A stretch of 16,753 bases of DNA, from positions 1-16,753 of the forward strand of contig PYST01000560.1 in NCBI GenBank assembly GCA_003049485.1, in the 5' to 3' direction. Below the pieces are notes generated by a model. It was not told the origin of the DNA. It did no database searches and was given only the letters and a program-made list of their open reading frames with translations. Of the stretch, positions 1 to 8,439 are shown one piece after another (within the stretch, counting starts at the first letter, position 1; every line of letters begins with the position of its first letter). The DNA is from Ophioceras dolichostomum. Its lineage: Eukaryota; Ascomycota; Sordariomycetes; Magnaporthales; Ophioceraceae. Made by a program: the position numbers and the translations under genes.

Positions 1-2574
1 AGAATTATTCGAACTTACTTGACTTTTCAGCAGCTCTTCTAGTTTGACCAGGGACTTGACTCCATGTGGAATTTCTCTGAGAAGACTCAATGCCTCAAAC
101 CAGTAGAGGACCTTCTGCCGATAGAAAGCATAGACCGGCCCGTCGTCTCGAAGATCATCTCGGACTTGAGCGTTGCATAGATGATCGACCCAATATACAC
201 ACGAGTAGCCTGCTCCGTTTAATGGATCTGGGTGTGTCGGTGTCCAGCCGTCGATGCAAAAACCCGGAGTGTGTAAGCGATACATATCGCGGTCGAGGGT
301 GCTGCGTATGACGTTCAGTGATCTGGAATATATGGCTTGATGCGTCGTTTCCTCGTCAAAGGGGAAAATTGATGAGTTGTCGCGCAGGAAGTCCTTTGCA
401 GACTGGTGAACCAAGTAGACGACGCTCTCCCGAACGGTAAGGAATGACCCACATTCCCCGACTATCTCTTTAACACTATCCAGTCCTTCGGATGACTGCA
501 CGAGATATGACAGCTCTGCAAGTGTAACAGGCCGGTATACTGTCAACACTATCGCGAGCAGATCTTTGCAGCGTTTTGCATCAAACTCCAAGCTCTCGAT
601 TCGTTCCATCATTTGTTTGTAAATAGAGTCGAGACCGCGTGGAAACTTGTCGAGTGCAGCCAGAGTATTCCGTCGGGGGACTGTCTTGAGTGCTTGGCAG
701 ACGAGCGCGACCCAGAGGAATGTGCCCTGTGCGAATTCGGACAGATGCTGTTGGACTTTGATCTTCAGCTCTGTGCCATATTCTCTATCACGCGCTAGTT
801 GCTCCACTCGATACTGAATGAAAGCATCAATAGCGGTGGAAACGGAGTCGGCGTTCAACTCAAGGGATATTCTGGTGCATTGGTCTGCCGTTTTGAGTCC
901 GTCGTTGACATCTGCGTAGTTGCGGCTTGAGACAAGCCACTTGACATTTGGGCATTCGGATGAAGTTGTGGCGATGAATTTGAGCAGTCGCGGTAAATCA
1001 GTGATACACTCGTCGAGTGCATCGATGATTAGGCAGACGTTGCCAAAGGATTGGTCTCGTAGAATGTCGACTATGATATCCGATACAGCCCACCAGGCAT
1101 TCACATCCTGGAAAAGCCCTTCACCGGCACTGTCATACTTCTTCCTCACGTGAGGAATAAAGGATGGCCGAAGGCTGACAAGCTGGTACATGAGGCCGAG
1201 AAGAACTGATGTTGCATTGTTGATGAGGTTATAGTCAGCCTGGCAAAAGAAGTAGGCGAGACTGTTATCTTCAGCCACACACTTCTTCAGCTCGTCGATA
1301 ATGCCGCAGAGGAGCATTGTTTTGCCCTTGCCAGGATCTCCTCTGATCCAGAGCAGCCGACTCTGCTCACCATCACGCCATTTCTTGAATTGGGGATTGT
1401 TGAGTACCCAGCGGTAAGCGTCTTTAAGGAGACCGCCTTTGGTGTTCTCGATCCGCTTCTTGTCATCGCGGGGGTCGGTTATGGGCCGTCTCATGGCCTG
1501 AAGACACTGCTTGTCTTCATTGGAATGATGACCGATTTTAGACTGCAGAACCTGGAGGATTTCGCTGTAGGATACTTATTAGTCGTGTGTCAAAGCAGGA
1601 TTGTAAGGATGCTGAGCATACCCAAGAATGGCGTTTGTCTCGTTCTGGAGTCTAACTTCCTTCCCAGCATCCTTCCAAAAACTGTTGACAGCCGACTCGA
1701 CTTCTTTGCTCGCTTGGTCTGAAATCTCGAATCCCTCTGACTCTTGCCTTGTTGCCGGTGTGTCGGAGCCCTTCAGCTTGCTCTTCATCATCTGCATGCA
1801 GAGAGCGAAACACTTGGCGATGCCATGAGAAAGATCCATTGTCATCTCATCTTGGCGAGTGAGAGGCTCGCCGGCATGTTTGTACAGCAGATCATGTGCC
1901 AGTTTGTTGTACATATTGTCCGCCATGCTGACAACTTGAACCTCGAACATGATGCTGTCATACGGAAGCAGGGCGTCTGACTTGTCTTTTGGCAGCTCGA
2001 CGCGGTGGTTGTCGGCCGCGTACGCACCAAACCATGATTCCTTCCAGTGCTTGTAGACTTTGCGATCTGGCCCAAAGATTCCTGGCTCTTTCCGTTCTGT
2101 GAAATCCGTCCGGATAACTTGTTTGGCCTTCTCGAGATCGTCGTGAAATGTGACCACGATCCTGAGCCCCGCGAGGTCATGCATCTCCTCGAAGATTTGT
2201 TCTAGTGATTCGAATCCCTGGGTCTTCTTGAGGTCTTTCTCGCGCCGTTGAAGTGTCTTCTCGACAGAAGATGCTTTTTTGGCCCGGCCAATGACCTGGG
2301 CATCAATGTTCTCAGCGCGGAGGACATTCTGGAGCAGCTTGGTCAAATCTGTCACCATATTGTCGTAGTCGACGATGAGGTTGGGCCATATCTCGTCGAC
2401 GAATACTTTCCTCAACTGCTCGCTTCTCCGGTGAGGATCCAGGCCGGCATCTCGTTGGTGCCGGCCGATGAGTCGAGCGCGTTTTGCAAGCAGCCGCTTA
2501 CTCGGTGAAGCGCGACTCTCGAGATCAACAGGAACGTTGGGCGGCTCCATCCTGTTGGTTGACGGCACCGACAT
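1..2574 (-). CDS. NLR-like STAND protein: RelA/SpoT-like domain + NACHT NTPase (3' partial)
   Basis: Exon 1 is 2574-1622, exon 2 is 1564-19, and a GTAAGT donor at 18 suggests the gene continues past the left edge; 833 residues are visible. Residues ~70-240 resemble a RelA/SpoT nucleotidyltransferase: a basic R-x-K-x3-S-like stretch (97-103), HDLAGLRIVV (132-141, Asp133) and FEVQV (210-214, Glu211) followed by an H-rich helix ending LAHDLLYK. In the family these two acidic residues bind metal. Residues ~320-600 are NACHT: Walker A GDPGKGKT (393-400, bases 1318-1341), Walker B VCLIIDALDEC (494-504), then WLVSSRN as a sensor-like arginine motif. A winged-helix-like segment (RPVTLAELSYLV, then VYLVHQSAKDFL) follows, as is usual in fungal NLRs. 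I chose the ATG at 2574 (ACC before it, good context); an in-frame ATG at 2646 has a poor context. The expected ankyrin, TPR or WD40 sensor would lie off the window. The likely role, by family, is ligand-triggered oligomerisation that activates the N-terminal domain. Whether it makes (p)ppGpp-like products is unknown. Confidence 0.85.
1565..1621 (-). other. 57-nt spliceosomal intron in the NLR-like gene
   Basis: On the minus strand the intron begins GTATGC and ends CTACAG, with CTAAT 13 nt or so before the acceptor as a plausible branch site. Without splicing the frame ends at a TAA at 1579-1581. With splicing, codon 318 (GG|C) joins the RelA/SpoT part to an open frame that carries the NACHT motifs. 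Length and signals are typical for filamentous fungi. Confidence 0.85.
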
Positions 2575-2892
2575 GGTAGTGCTCGGAGCGAAGCCTGGTG
2601 TTTGTGGTAGCGCAAGACATGAAGAAGGTAGACATAAAACAGACAAAACAAGCAGGATAATTAATCAACAAATAGCATGATTAATAGTTCGAGAGAAAAA
2701 GGGGTAGGCGCAATAGCGTACACAGATTGGAACGAGGTTCTGTGGAATGAGGCCTCAGCGGATAAAGATCTGGTAGGATGGAGCCTGACCTGGAGCAAGA
2801 TGGCTTGAAAGGCAGAGAACGCGAGCCTTGTTCACCCCGCTTCACGCAGGCAGGCTCTGTTGTATTGTAGAAAAAGTAAGGCGGGCGAATTC
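2575..2892 (-). promoter_or_regulatory. Upstream region of the RelA/SpoT-NACHT gene
   Basis: This is the presumptive 5' UTR and promoter of the left-hand gene. The part next to the gene is A/T-rich. A perfect 7-bp dyad (TTAATCA at 2661-2667 and TGATTAA at 2678-2684, 10-nt spacer) lies about 90 bp before the chosen start and could be a transcription-factor site. I see no clear TATA box. The LTR-like copy at 2893 closes the region, about 320 bp upstream of the start. Confidence 0.35.
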
Positions 2893-3034
2893 TGTCAGTT
2901 GGGAGGCACCCCCTGGGAATGCGGTCACGTGGCTACGAGGGTGAGGATTGGTAATCCGTAGAGATCAGAGTTTTCGCCCTGACCACGAAAACACAACAAT
3001 AATAACAACAATCTGGTGCACCCTCCGTCTGACA
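2893..3034. repeat. 142-bp LTR-like (or MITE-like) repeat, copy A
   Basis: It begins TGTCAG and ends CTGACA, so it has TG...CA termini and a short perfect terminal inverted repeat, with weaker inverted similarity continuing for about 20 bp. It contains CACGTG and an A/C-rich stretch before the 3' end. It is about 93% identical to 14840-14982, in the same orientation. No target-site duplication is evident (AATTC on the left, ATAGA on the right). A purine-rich run at about 2870-2885 precedes it, as before a 3' LTR, but a solo LTR or small nonautonomous element is equally possible. Confidence 0.6.
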
Positions 3035-3653
3035 ATAGAACCATTATCCCCGAACCTAATTGTCCGCACCGGCCTGACCTCCTGCTCTCCCGATTGTGAC
3101 AAAAGGGCAGCGTATTGAGAGCGCAGTCGAGTAAGTAAGCGGGTGTGAGGGTCGACGCAGAAAGGTAGGCGGATCTCGGCCGTTCAGTGATAAGAGCCGA
3201 ACGACTTTAAATCGAAATCGAATATGAAATAGGATAGTCGAAAGGCTTTCGAGCAAAGGGAGGCGAATATGACGAAGGTGCAGTTTTATTTATACAAGTG
3301 GATGGAGTTTCACAGGTTGCAGCTGGCATGTTGTTTGGTACTGTCCACAGGTAGGTCACATGATAATAAGGGCGGGGCAGAACGGAGTTTTGCCGTTTCC
3401 TCTGTAAAACGTTCATGGAATGAAACGGTGGTGCCACCCACCTTCCCGAACAAGGTGTCTTGTCTCGTCACAAAATGATTGGCTCTCATGTTTTCCAGTG
3501 GCGCCCGCTGTGATAGAATAGCTGCAGCGTGTGTCTGACGCAACCAACAAGGAGCATTAGAGTCAATTTCCTGCATCCAAAAGCACCCGTTTTCGGCCCT
3601 CCGCTCTCCCCTCACTAATCCGTATGACGGCTGGATTTGTATGAAAGTCTTGT
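3035..3653. other. Stretch without a recognisable gene
   Basis: There are only short overlapping open frames on both strands. The longest (minus, 3310-3777, 155 codons) has no recognisable motif and is within chance expectation for this length and base composition. I see no RNA gene or transposon similarity here. Confidence 0.5.
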
Positions 3654-3755
3654 GGGAGAGCACATCTGCCCAATCTGCCGGCCTCCGCTCCGCCCCACCT
3701 GCAGGGGAGAGCACACCTGCCCAATCAGCCGCCTCCGCTACGCCCCACCCCCGCC
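3654..3755. repeat. Two-copy tandem repeat, 51-bp period
   Basis: GGGAGAGCACATCTGCC at 3654 recurs with few changes at 3705, and each copy continues through a CCTCCGCT-CCGCCCCACC segment. The two units differ at only a few positions, so the duplication is recent compared with its surroundings. A second, looser duplication follows: CATATCACCCAGCGC at 3783 and CATATCACACAGCGC at 3823. Confidence 0.75.
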
Positions 3756-3943
3756 GACTTCGCTTTCGCGCCCTCATATCACCATATCACCCAGCGCCTG
3801 CCCGTTGGCAAACCACCGTTTCCATATCACACAGCGCTGCCGTTGGCTTCACCCTTACCCTTTTGATGACAGCGTTTTTTCGACGAGAGGAAAGGATAAC
3901 GGTGATGGCACAAGGCACGCACACGCTTTTCAGCCTGCCTGGC

Positions 3944-4238
3944 GGGATGGCGCACCGTATTAAAGGGAGCGCCTTCGCCCCGCCGCTCGCAGCAGGCGAA
4001 GGCGAGTTTGGCCTTCGTTCCTGGACGAGCGGCGCTCGAGGACGGCATGTCGACTCTTTTCGTCGCCACCACCCGCCCGGTCGAGGCCTGGCGGAATAGC
4101 AAGCAGCAGCAAGAGGCTAGGCGCCCGGGATGCTTTCAAGGCCTTGGAGAGGTTCAATCAGGAACCCCTAGAGGACGTCCGCCACCGCACTTCTGAAAAG
4201 TGGACGGCGGCGCGAGCGGCTGCCGTGAGGGCTTGGAG
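3944..4238 (+). pseudogene. Frameshifted remnant of an unrecognised protein
   Basis: A frame open from about 3944 carries the protein-like stretches SLAFVPGRAALEDGMSTLF and VATTRPVEAW (about 4005-4085) and runs on to about 4130. Beyond a +1/-1 shift near 4130 the coding character continues in another frame: DAFKALERFNQEPLEDVRHR (4131-4190), then SEKWTAARAAAVRAWRK. The second part is amphipathic and rich in Ala, Arg and Glu, so it is probably helical. I do not recognise the family. A transposon-encoded or helical regulatory protein fragment is possible, but that is a guess. Confidence 0.4.
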
Positions 4239-4245
4239 AAAGTGC

Positions 4246-4290
4246 GCTTTGCTTTTTTTTCTTCTTTTCTTTTTCTTTATTCCTTTTCCG
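4246..4290. repeat. Polypyrimidine tract (plus strand)
   Basis: About 45 bp of almost pure T and C, including an eight-T run. It follows the coding-like remnant directly. It is low complexity with no assigned function. Confidence 0.7.
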
Positions 4291-4600
4291 TCTGCACTGT
4301 GCTGTACGGGAGAGGGGTGACCCCTTTTTTAAATACACTGTGCATGCACCGTGTCGCTTGAAAAGGCTGCCCGGCAAAGGCCAGCGGTGTACTGATGTGA
4401 ACTTAACGCTGCGCACGAAAACCTTGTGTGCCGACTCGAGCGGGCTGCTTAGCACACAGTCATCACATGGATGTAAAACTAGGAAAACTCCAGAGAGAGG
4501 GCAACAGCCGCGTACTCTACTTGCCCTTTGGAAGGACCCACTGCATATGCCTTTCTTAAGCGAGACATATACGAATCTCTCTCTCGGACATCTCACCATA
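4291..4600. other. Stretch without a recognisable gene
   Basis: There are only overlapping short frames on both strands, with no recognisable motif, repeat or RNA gene. Confidence 0.5.
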
Positions 4601-5525
4601 TCAGGAGGTTCTTTTGAACTCGATGTAGCATTCTTGGCCCGACACCCCGTCTCCCAGCAACCGCTCCCCCGGTCGAAGCTTCAGCCGGAACGGCCACTTC
4701 TCGATGATGGTGTGATCCTTCTTAACCGTGGCCCCGAGCAGCTCGGCCGCCTCTAAGATCTTGAACTTGGTCGCGGAGCTGTGGGGGCCCGGTGTGGAAT
4801 ATGGGTATAAATACGGTAAGAAAACGGCCTTCTTTGGGCAAAGCCTTGCGGTGGAAGGAATTGGGGGCCGGGGGGAGACTCCTCACCGGTCAAAGATGTC
4901 GTCGTAGGCAGTGATGCTGTCCCGGGCCAAGTCGGCCTTGAAGAAATCCGGGTCGTAGAGGCCACTGGGTGGGCTTTTAGAAGGGAGGTATTTGGCGAGC
5001 CGTTTCGGCGCGACGGGAGCGCTGGTTTATAGTGGCCAGCTTGTCGCTCTCCGTCCTCGGACTCGACCACCGCGTTCATGAAGAGCGTTACAGCGTCGCG
5101 TGCGGATTCGTCGAGGGCTCCTGGAGGAGTGGCACTGTCAGGAACAGGGTCTTTTAGATGACCAGGTATCCGTTGCCGGAGATGTTGGAGACCTGCGATG
5201 ATGTGTGGGTAAGCCAGCAATTAATTACTCCAAGTCGGCCCCTGAGCTTAGGTTCGGGGGTGGTGTGGATGGGACCTGTCACCCATCTCGATCCGGCTGA
5301 AGGAGCCTGCTGCGCCCTAAAACAGGAGGTACGTGCAGAGGTCCATCACGTCCATCTGGAAGGGCGTGAACGAGACCTGCTCGGACCGGAGACGGGTGAG
5401 GAAGGCACGCAGGAATGCCCGCACGTGGGAGAACAGCTTGCCGTAGATGTCGGCCGTCGCGACGCCGCTCGACTGGACCTCCACGTCCTTGAGCGACCAG
5501 ACGTTTAGCGGGTCCGAGCCCAGTT
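4601..5525 (-). pseudogene. DUF4470/MYND-associated-type protein, C-terminal part, degenerate
   Basis: Four blocks read in order on the minus strand. First is LGSDPLNVWSLKDVE...ATADIYGKLFSHVRAFL...RSEQVSFTPFQMD (5523-5320). Next is SFSRIE...VSNISGNGYLVI then PLLQEPSTNPHATL and LFMNAVVE (5300-5060). Third is SGLYDPDFFKADLARDSITAYDDIF (4980-4890). Last is TKFKILEAAELLGATVKK...GQECYIEFKRTS ending at a TGA at 4601-4603. The DIYGKLF..., F-x-RIEVSNIS and NPHATL...LFMNAV patterns match what I know of fungal DUF4470-containing proteins; function is unknown. It is broken by in-frame stops (TAG 5317-5319; TAA after YLVI), frameshifts near 5090 and 5000, and a probable lost donor: ATGGGT stands where GTGGGT would restore the RIE-VSNIS junction. 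The N-terminal half is missing. Confidence 0.6.
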
Positions 5526-5621
5526 AAATCACTAAGCTTCTTACAGATCTCTCGAGATTTCCCGACCAGGCGATGCGGTATGATGATCAAGCATTCGACA
5601 AACACTTTGTCTTTCTCCAGG

Positions 5622-5653
5622 AGGGTGTCCTAAGCTCGCAACGGGGACACCCT
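5622..5653. repeat. Perfect 9-bp hairpin followed by a T run
   Basis: AGGGTGTCC (5622-5630) and GGACACCCT (5645-5653) pair perfectly around a 14-nt loop, with further T residues to about 5658 on the plus strand. It looks like a bacterial intrinsic terminator, but in this eukaryotic context that function is not expected. It may be the end of a small mobile element or chance. Confidence 0.5.
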
Positions 5654-5785
5654 TTTTTGGAGGCAAGAGATGCGTACTCCTCAAGAGCCGTAGCATGAGC
5701 TGTGAAGGAGACATCCGTCTTATGTTCAATGAACGTAGATCGTGTTCTAGTATAGCCGAAAACTTTAAGGTCTCCGATGGTTTGT

Positions 5786-6128
5786 TCAGCGCCTGGTTTC
5801 CAACCAGACGTCGAACCGATTCCGACGCGGCGGCGTTTGTCTGTCTGCGGGTACGAGTTGCTGACTATAAGCATTCAGCAGAGTCCAAGAGTTACGTACC
5901 GGTGGAGCCATGGGAACAGCCCCCCCTTCTTCTCTTTGTTGCCGTAGTTAAAAGAGCACCAGGCGCTTTCAGGACCGATGCTTGGGCCAATGTCGGAAGT
6001 TCATCCTTGTTCAGGAATGATTGCGCGAACACCCAGTCTGGTAGCGGCAATGTGGCAATAGACTCTGGTTGGCTTTCTGGCATATATTTCGACACGCGGT
6101 CAGGTATATTTGGGGCGGTTGAACCCAT
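5786..6128 (-). CDS. Possible small two-exon hypothetical protein (95 aa)
   Basis: The ATG at 6128 sits in a strong context (AAAATGG). It follows a C/T-rich leader and, 237 bp upstream, a TATA box. Exon 1 (6128-5900) encodes 76 residues containing LPLPDWVFAQSFLNKDELPT and a basic run KRRR. A 55-nt intron candidate (5899-5845) starts GTACGT and ends CCGCAG, and exon 2 (5844-5786) adds a short basic tail ending in TGA. Unspliced, the frame stops right after the donor. I recognise no family. The opposite strand also has a 147-codon open frame over this stretch (5695-6138), so the coding strand is not certain. The promoter layout is the main reason for choosing the minus strand. Confidence 0.35.
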
Positions 6129-6364
6129 TTTAGTATAGGGAATGGTAATTGGAGTGCGTGAAATTCAGAAGATGTGTGAGAGTGGGAAGTGGAGGTGATG
6201 GGGACTTCTAGAAGCTTGCATTAGGTCTATATCGTAGTCTGGAGCACGCTGAGGGAGCCTCAGCCAGCCCGAGCTGACCGATGTTCGTCTGCCTGATGGG
6301 ACATCGCGAGGCGTTTTCAAATGTCTGATGGTACTCCGAACGGCTGTAAGTGACGCATTGTGTC

Positions 6365-6372
6365 TATTTATA
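6365..6372 (-). promoter_or_regulatory. TATA box candidate for the 5786-6128 gene
   Basis: The minus strand reads TATAAATA, followed downstream by a pyrimidine-rich stretch (about 6205-6129) that ends in CTAAA before the ATG. This order is typical of fungal promoters. The 237-bp distance implies a 5' UTR of roughly 200 nt. Confidence 0.4.
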
Positions 6373-6485
6373 GATGGGGATATAATAACGGCCATGAGAA
6401 CGGGCAGGATCAGGCTTGAGCTGCCAGTCCCCTCTATTCATTTGCCTCTGAGGCTGACCCACGCTTGGAACTCCTTATGGGATAG

Positions 6486-6765
6486 TTCCGGAAATCCGGA
6501 AACCCATCAAGCAGGCAAAGGAAGAGGGGGCCCGGAGGTGACGTGGCCTCTCACTGTTGGTGACTCAAGAAGCTATTCACGACGGGTCTGCAGTCCGGCG
6601 CGTGACGGAGGTTGCATGGAGCAATGGCAAGGAAGATACGAACCCCTAGGAGGAGCCGGCGGACGGCGAGAGAGACAGCCCCGTGTCACTGGCGATGTTA
6701 GGAGGGGCACGCAAGGAAAGGGGAGACGAGAAGCGCGAGGGGGAAGGGGGGAGGAGAAGGGGAGG
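6486..6765 (+). repeat. Dispersed repeat R1, copy 1
   Basis: It shares a long segment with 7250-7505 (same orientation) and 12670-12846 (inverted). The shared core runs from an AAGCAGGCAAAGGAAGAGG-type start through GACGTGGCCTCT, GTTGGTGACTC and CGACGGGTCTGCAGT to a G-rich end. The first part is coding-like: PEIRKPIKQAKEEGARR then TGA. The tail ...KQAKEEG-RR-stop is kept in all three copies, so the repeat seems to carry the 3' end of an ORF plus its 3' flank. I do not recognise the element. Confidence 0.7.
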
Positions 6766-6779
6766 GGAGGGAGAGGGCC
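6711..6779 (+). other. G-run-rich tract with quadruplex potential
   Basis: At least six runs of three or more G separated by short spacers lie on the plus strand at the end of repeat R1 copy 1. The equivalent end of copy 2 (7469-7507) is also G-run rich, so the feature belongs to the repeat. Confidence 0.55.
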
Positions 6780-7249
6780 CGACGCGCCTGCATCATAACG
6801 CACCGAAGGCCGCCCTGAATATTCCGAAGATGCCGTGGGCGGCATGTTGACGTGGATGGATGTTGGCTGGCACAGCAATATTGGGGAAAACCATATCGGT
6901 GAGGAGACAGGTTTGGAGGGTGGCGTGGCCTCGCTGGCCAGCCACCATATTCGCTAGCCATCGCTTTTGCTTTTGCTCCCAGAGATCCAGGAGTCATCTC
7001 GTCCGTCGGCGGCCTGCCTAGGAGGCCTCTTTCTGCGGGCTAGCCGCCACGTTCGTCGTGGTCGGACCGATTACAGTGTGACAGACATGCAGGAGGCAGG
7101 TTATGCGGGTCAAAGGGCAAGCCTGATTTAGCTGCTCTCCCGGGATTTACAAGCAGTAACTCAGTTTGCAGTAGGCGGGGATGGCGAGCAGGAAGGGGCG
7201 AGTTCCGCAGGGTACAGCAGGGGTTGGCAACACAAAAACGAAGTTCAAA
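6780..7249. other. Stretch without a recognisable gene between R1 copies
   Basis: Short open frames only. No similarity that I can recognise and no obvious repeat with the rest of the window. Confidence 0.5.
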
Positions 7250-7505
7250 CAGGCAAAGGAAGAGGGGGTCCGGAGGTGACGTGGCCTCTTGCTGTTGGTG
7301 ACTCGAGAAGCTATTTACGACGGGTCTGCAGTGCATAATGGGGGTTCCATGGGGAAATGGAAGGGTAGATACGGGCCCCTTGGAGGAGCCGGTGGCCTGA
7401 GGCTAGCTTGCGAGGCAGCCCCGTGAGGTCTCACACTGGCGATGTTAGGAGTGGCACGACAAGGAAGGAGGGGGCGAGACGCGGGAGGGGGGGCAGGAGG
7501 GGGGC
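7250..7505 (+). repeat. Dispersed repeat R1, copy 2
   Basis: A direct copy of 6512-6765, offset by about 739 bp. It starts CAGGCAAAGGAAGAGGGGG, keeps the peptide tail KQAKEEGVRR-stop and ends in a G-rich tract. It differs by many substitutions and small indels, so it is not a recent duplicate. Similarity upstream of 7250 is lost. Confidence 0.7.
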
Positions 7506-7944
7506 GGCATTGCGGCTTGTCTATTTCTCTGGTCTGCGCCCGGCCAGGAACCACCTTCCCCCCAGTGCTGTCCATCCGCACGGCGAGCGACGGTTCACCT
7601 TAAGCCCTGCCTTTTCTAACAGGGTTTATACCATGCCGCGCGCGACGACTCTCCCTTCGCTGGGGAGTTTTGGTCCTCGCGGACCATCCGCCGCCGACGA
7701 GCAGCAGCACCAGAGAAGAGAAGCGAAATGCAGCCAGCCTCACACCATCATCTCCTTCGGCATCTGGAAGCGGATGTGCACCTCTCGGGCTGCGAAGAAG
7801 CGGGCCAAGGAGAAGAACACTTTGCTCAACAAGCTAGATGGCAATTCATCTTCCCCTCCTATATACAGCCTCCAGCAACCACCGCCGATTGCGGGTTCCA
7901 TAACCCAAGGGTGGAGCGGATGACCGAGAGATGCGAATCAAAAT
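7506..7944. other. Stretch without a recognisable gene
   Basis: A 171-codon plus-strand frame (7408-7923) starts inside repeat R1 and shows no motif, so I do not call it a gene. Nothing else is recognised before the FunK1 fragment. Confidence 0.45.
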
Positions 7945-8170
7945 GACGCGCTGAGCTGGTTTGTGGACTTGTGTGAGAAGCTGGCGGCATTCGTAGAAGA
8001 CCACAGGTCGAACCCGACAGATCGACGAAGGCCCGTGGCACAGCCCAACAGCCAATCCAGGGCTCTACAGGGGAGCGCAAACTGGACGTCGGCTTCGTGG
8101 ACGATCCCAAGGCTGGAAAAGACTCTCGATGCTACTGGTCGCAAATCCTCGTTCTAGGTGAGCTGAAGAC
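7945..8170 (+). pseudogene. FunK1-type fungal kinase, short N-terminal fragment
   Basis: One frame gives DALSWFVDLCEKLAAFVEDH (7945-8004), then a linker with RRRPVAQPN. After a frameshift near 8065, another frame gives GERKLDVGFVDDPKAGKDSR and WSQILVLGELK (about 8073-8168). The order 'WF..L..K...F', a (R/K)K(L/M)DVGF-type motif and W-x-x-I-L-V-x-GELK is what I know from the N-terminal part of fungal FunK1 proteins (Pkinase_fungal), upstream of the kinase core. The kinase core is absent: after GELK the sequence no longer fits the family and Copia-like coding starts about 270 bp later. It is a truncated, frameshifted relic. Confidence 0.6.
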
Positions 8171-8439
8171 CGGCGCTCCCATGCTTGGCTTCTTGCGTGC
8201 CTTGATTGTGTCCACCTGCCCAGTCCTGCAGACTCCCCTTCGGGACCTTTGTTAAATAGTCAGGCAGGAGATCCTATAGTCTTCGGTAGTTGAATCTGAC
8301 CTCCACGGGAGATCAAAGTTGGAGTGGACCCGGGCCCAACAAAGGCCTCTTGGTGCCGAACAACTCGGCACCCAGATGCGTGCGGCCCTAGCCGTGGGAG
8401 AGACCTCTTCCCTCGTAAGGTGGACGAGAGTTTCAACCC

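Noticed and set aside
1579..2646. RelA/SpoT-like ORF as a stand-alone 355-aa enzyme
   Set aside because: The stop lies inside a well-formed 57-nt intron, and splicing joins it in phase to the NACHT frame. The ATG at 2646 also has a weaker context than that at 2574.
3310..3777. 155-codon minus-strand open frame
   Set aside because: It overlaps the 51-bp tandem duplication and has no motif. One or two frames of this length are expected by chance in a stretch of this size and base composition.
4805..4812. Plus-strand TATAAATA
   Set aside because: It lies in what looks like an intron of the minus-strand DUF4470-like pseudogene, with no plausible gene start following on the plus strand.
5622..5658. 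Bacterial intrinsic terminator
   Set aside because: The shape is right, but the window is clearly eukaryotic (introns, NACHT and WD40 fungal proteins, LTR elements). Listed only as a hairpin.
5695..6138. 147-codon plus-strand open frame
   Set aside because: No recognisable domain and no promoter-like leader. The minus strand over the same bases has a TATA box, pyrimidine leader, strong start context and splice signals.
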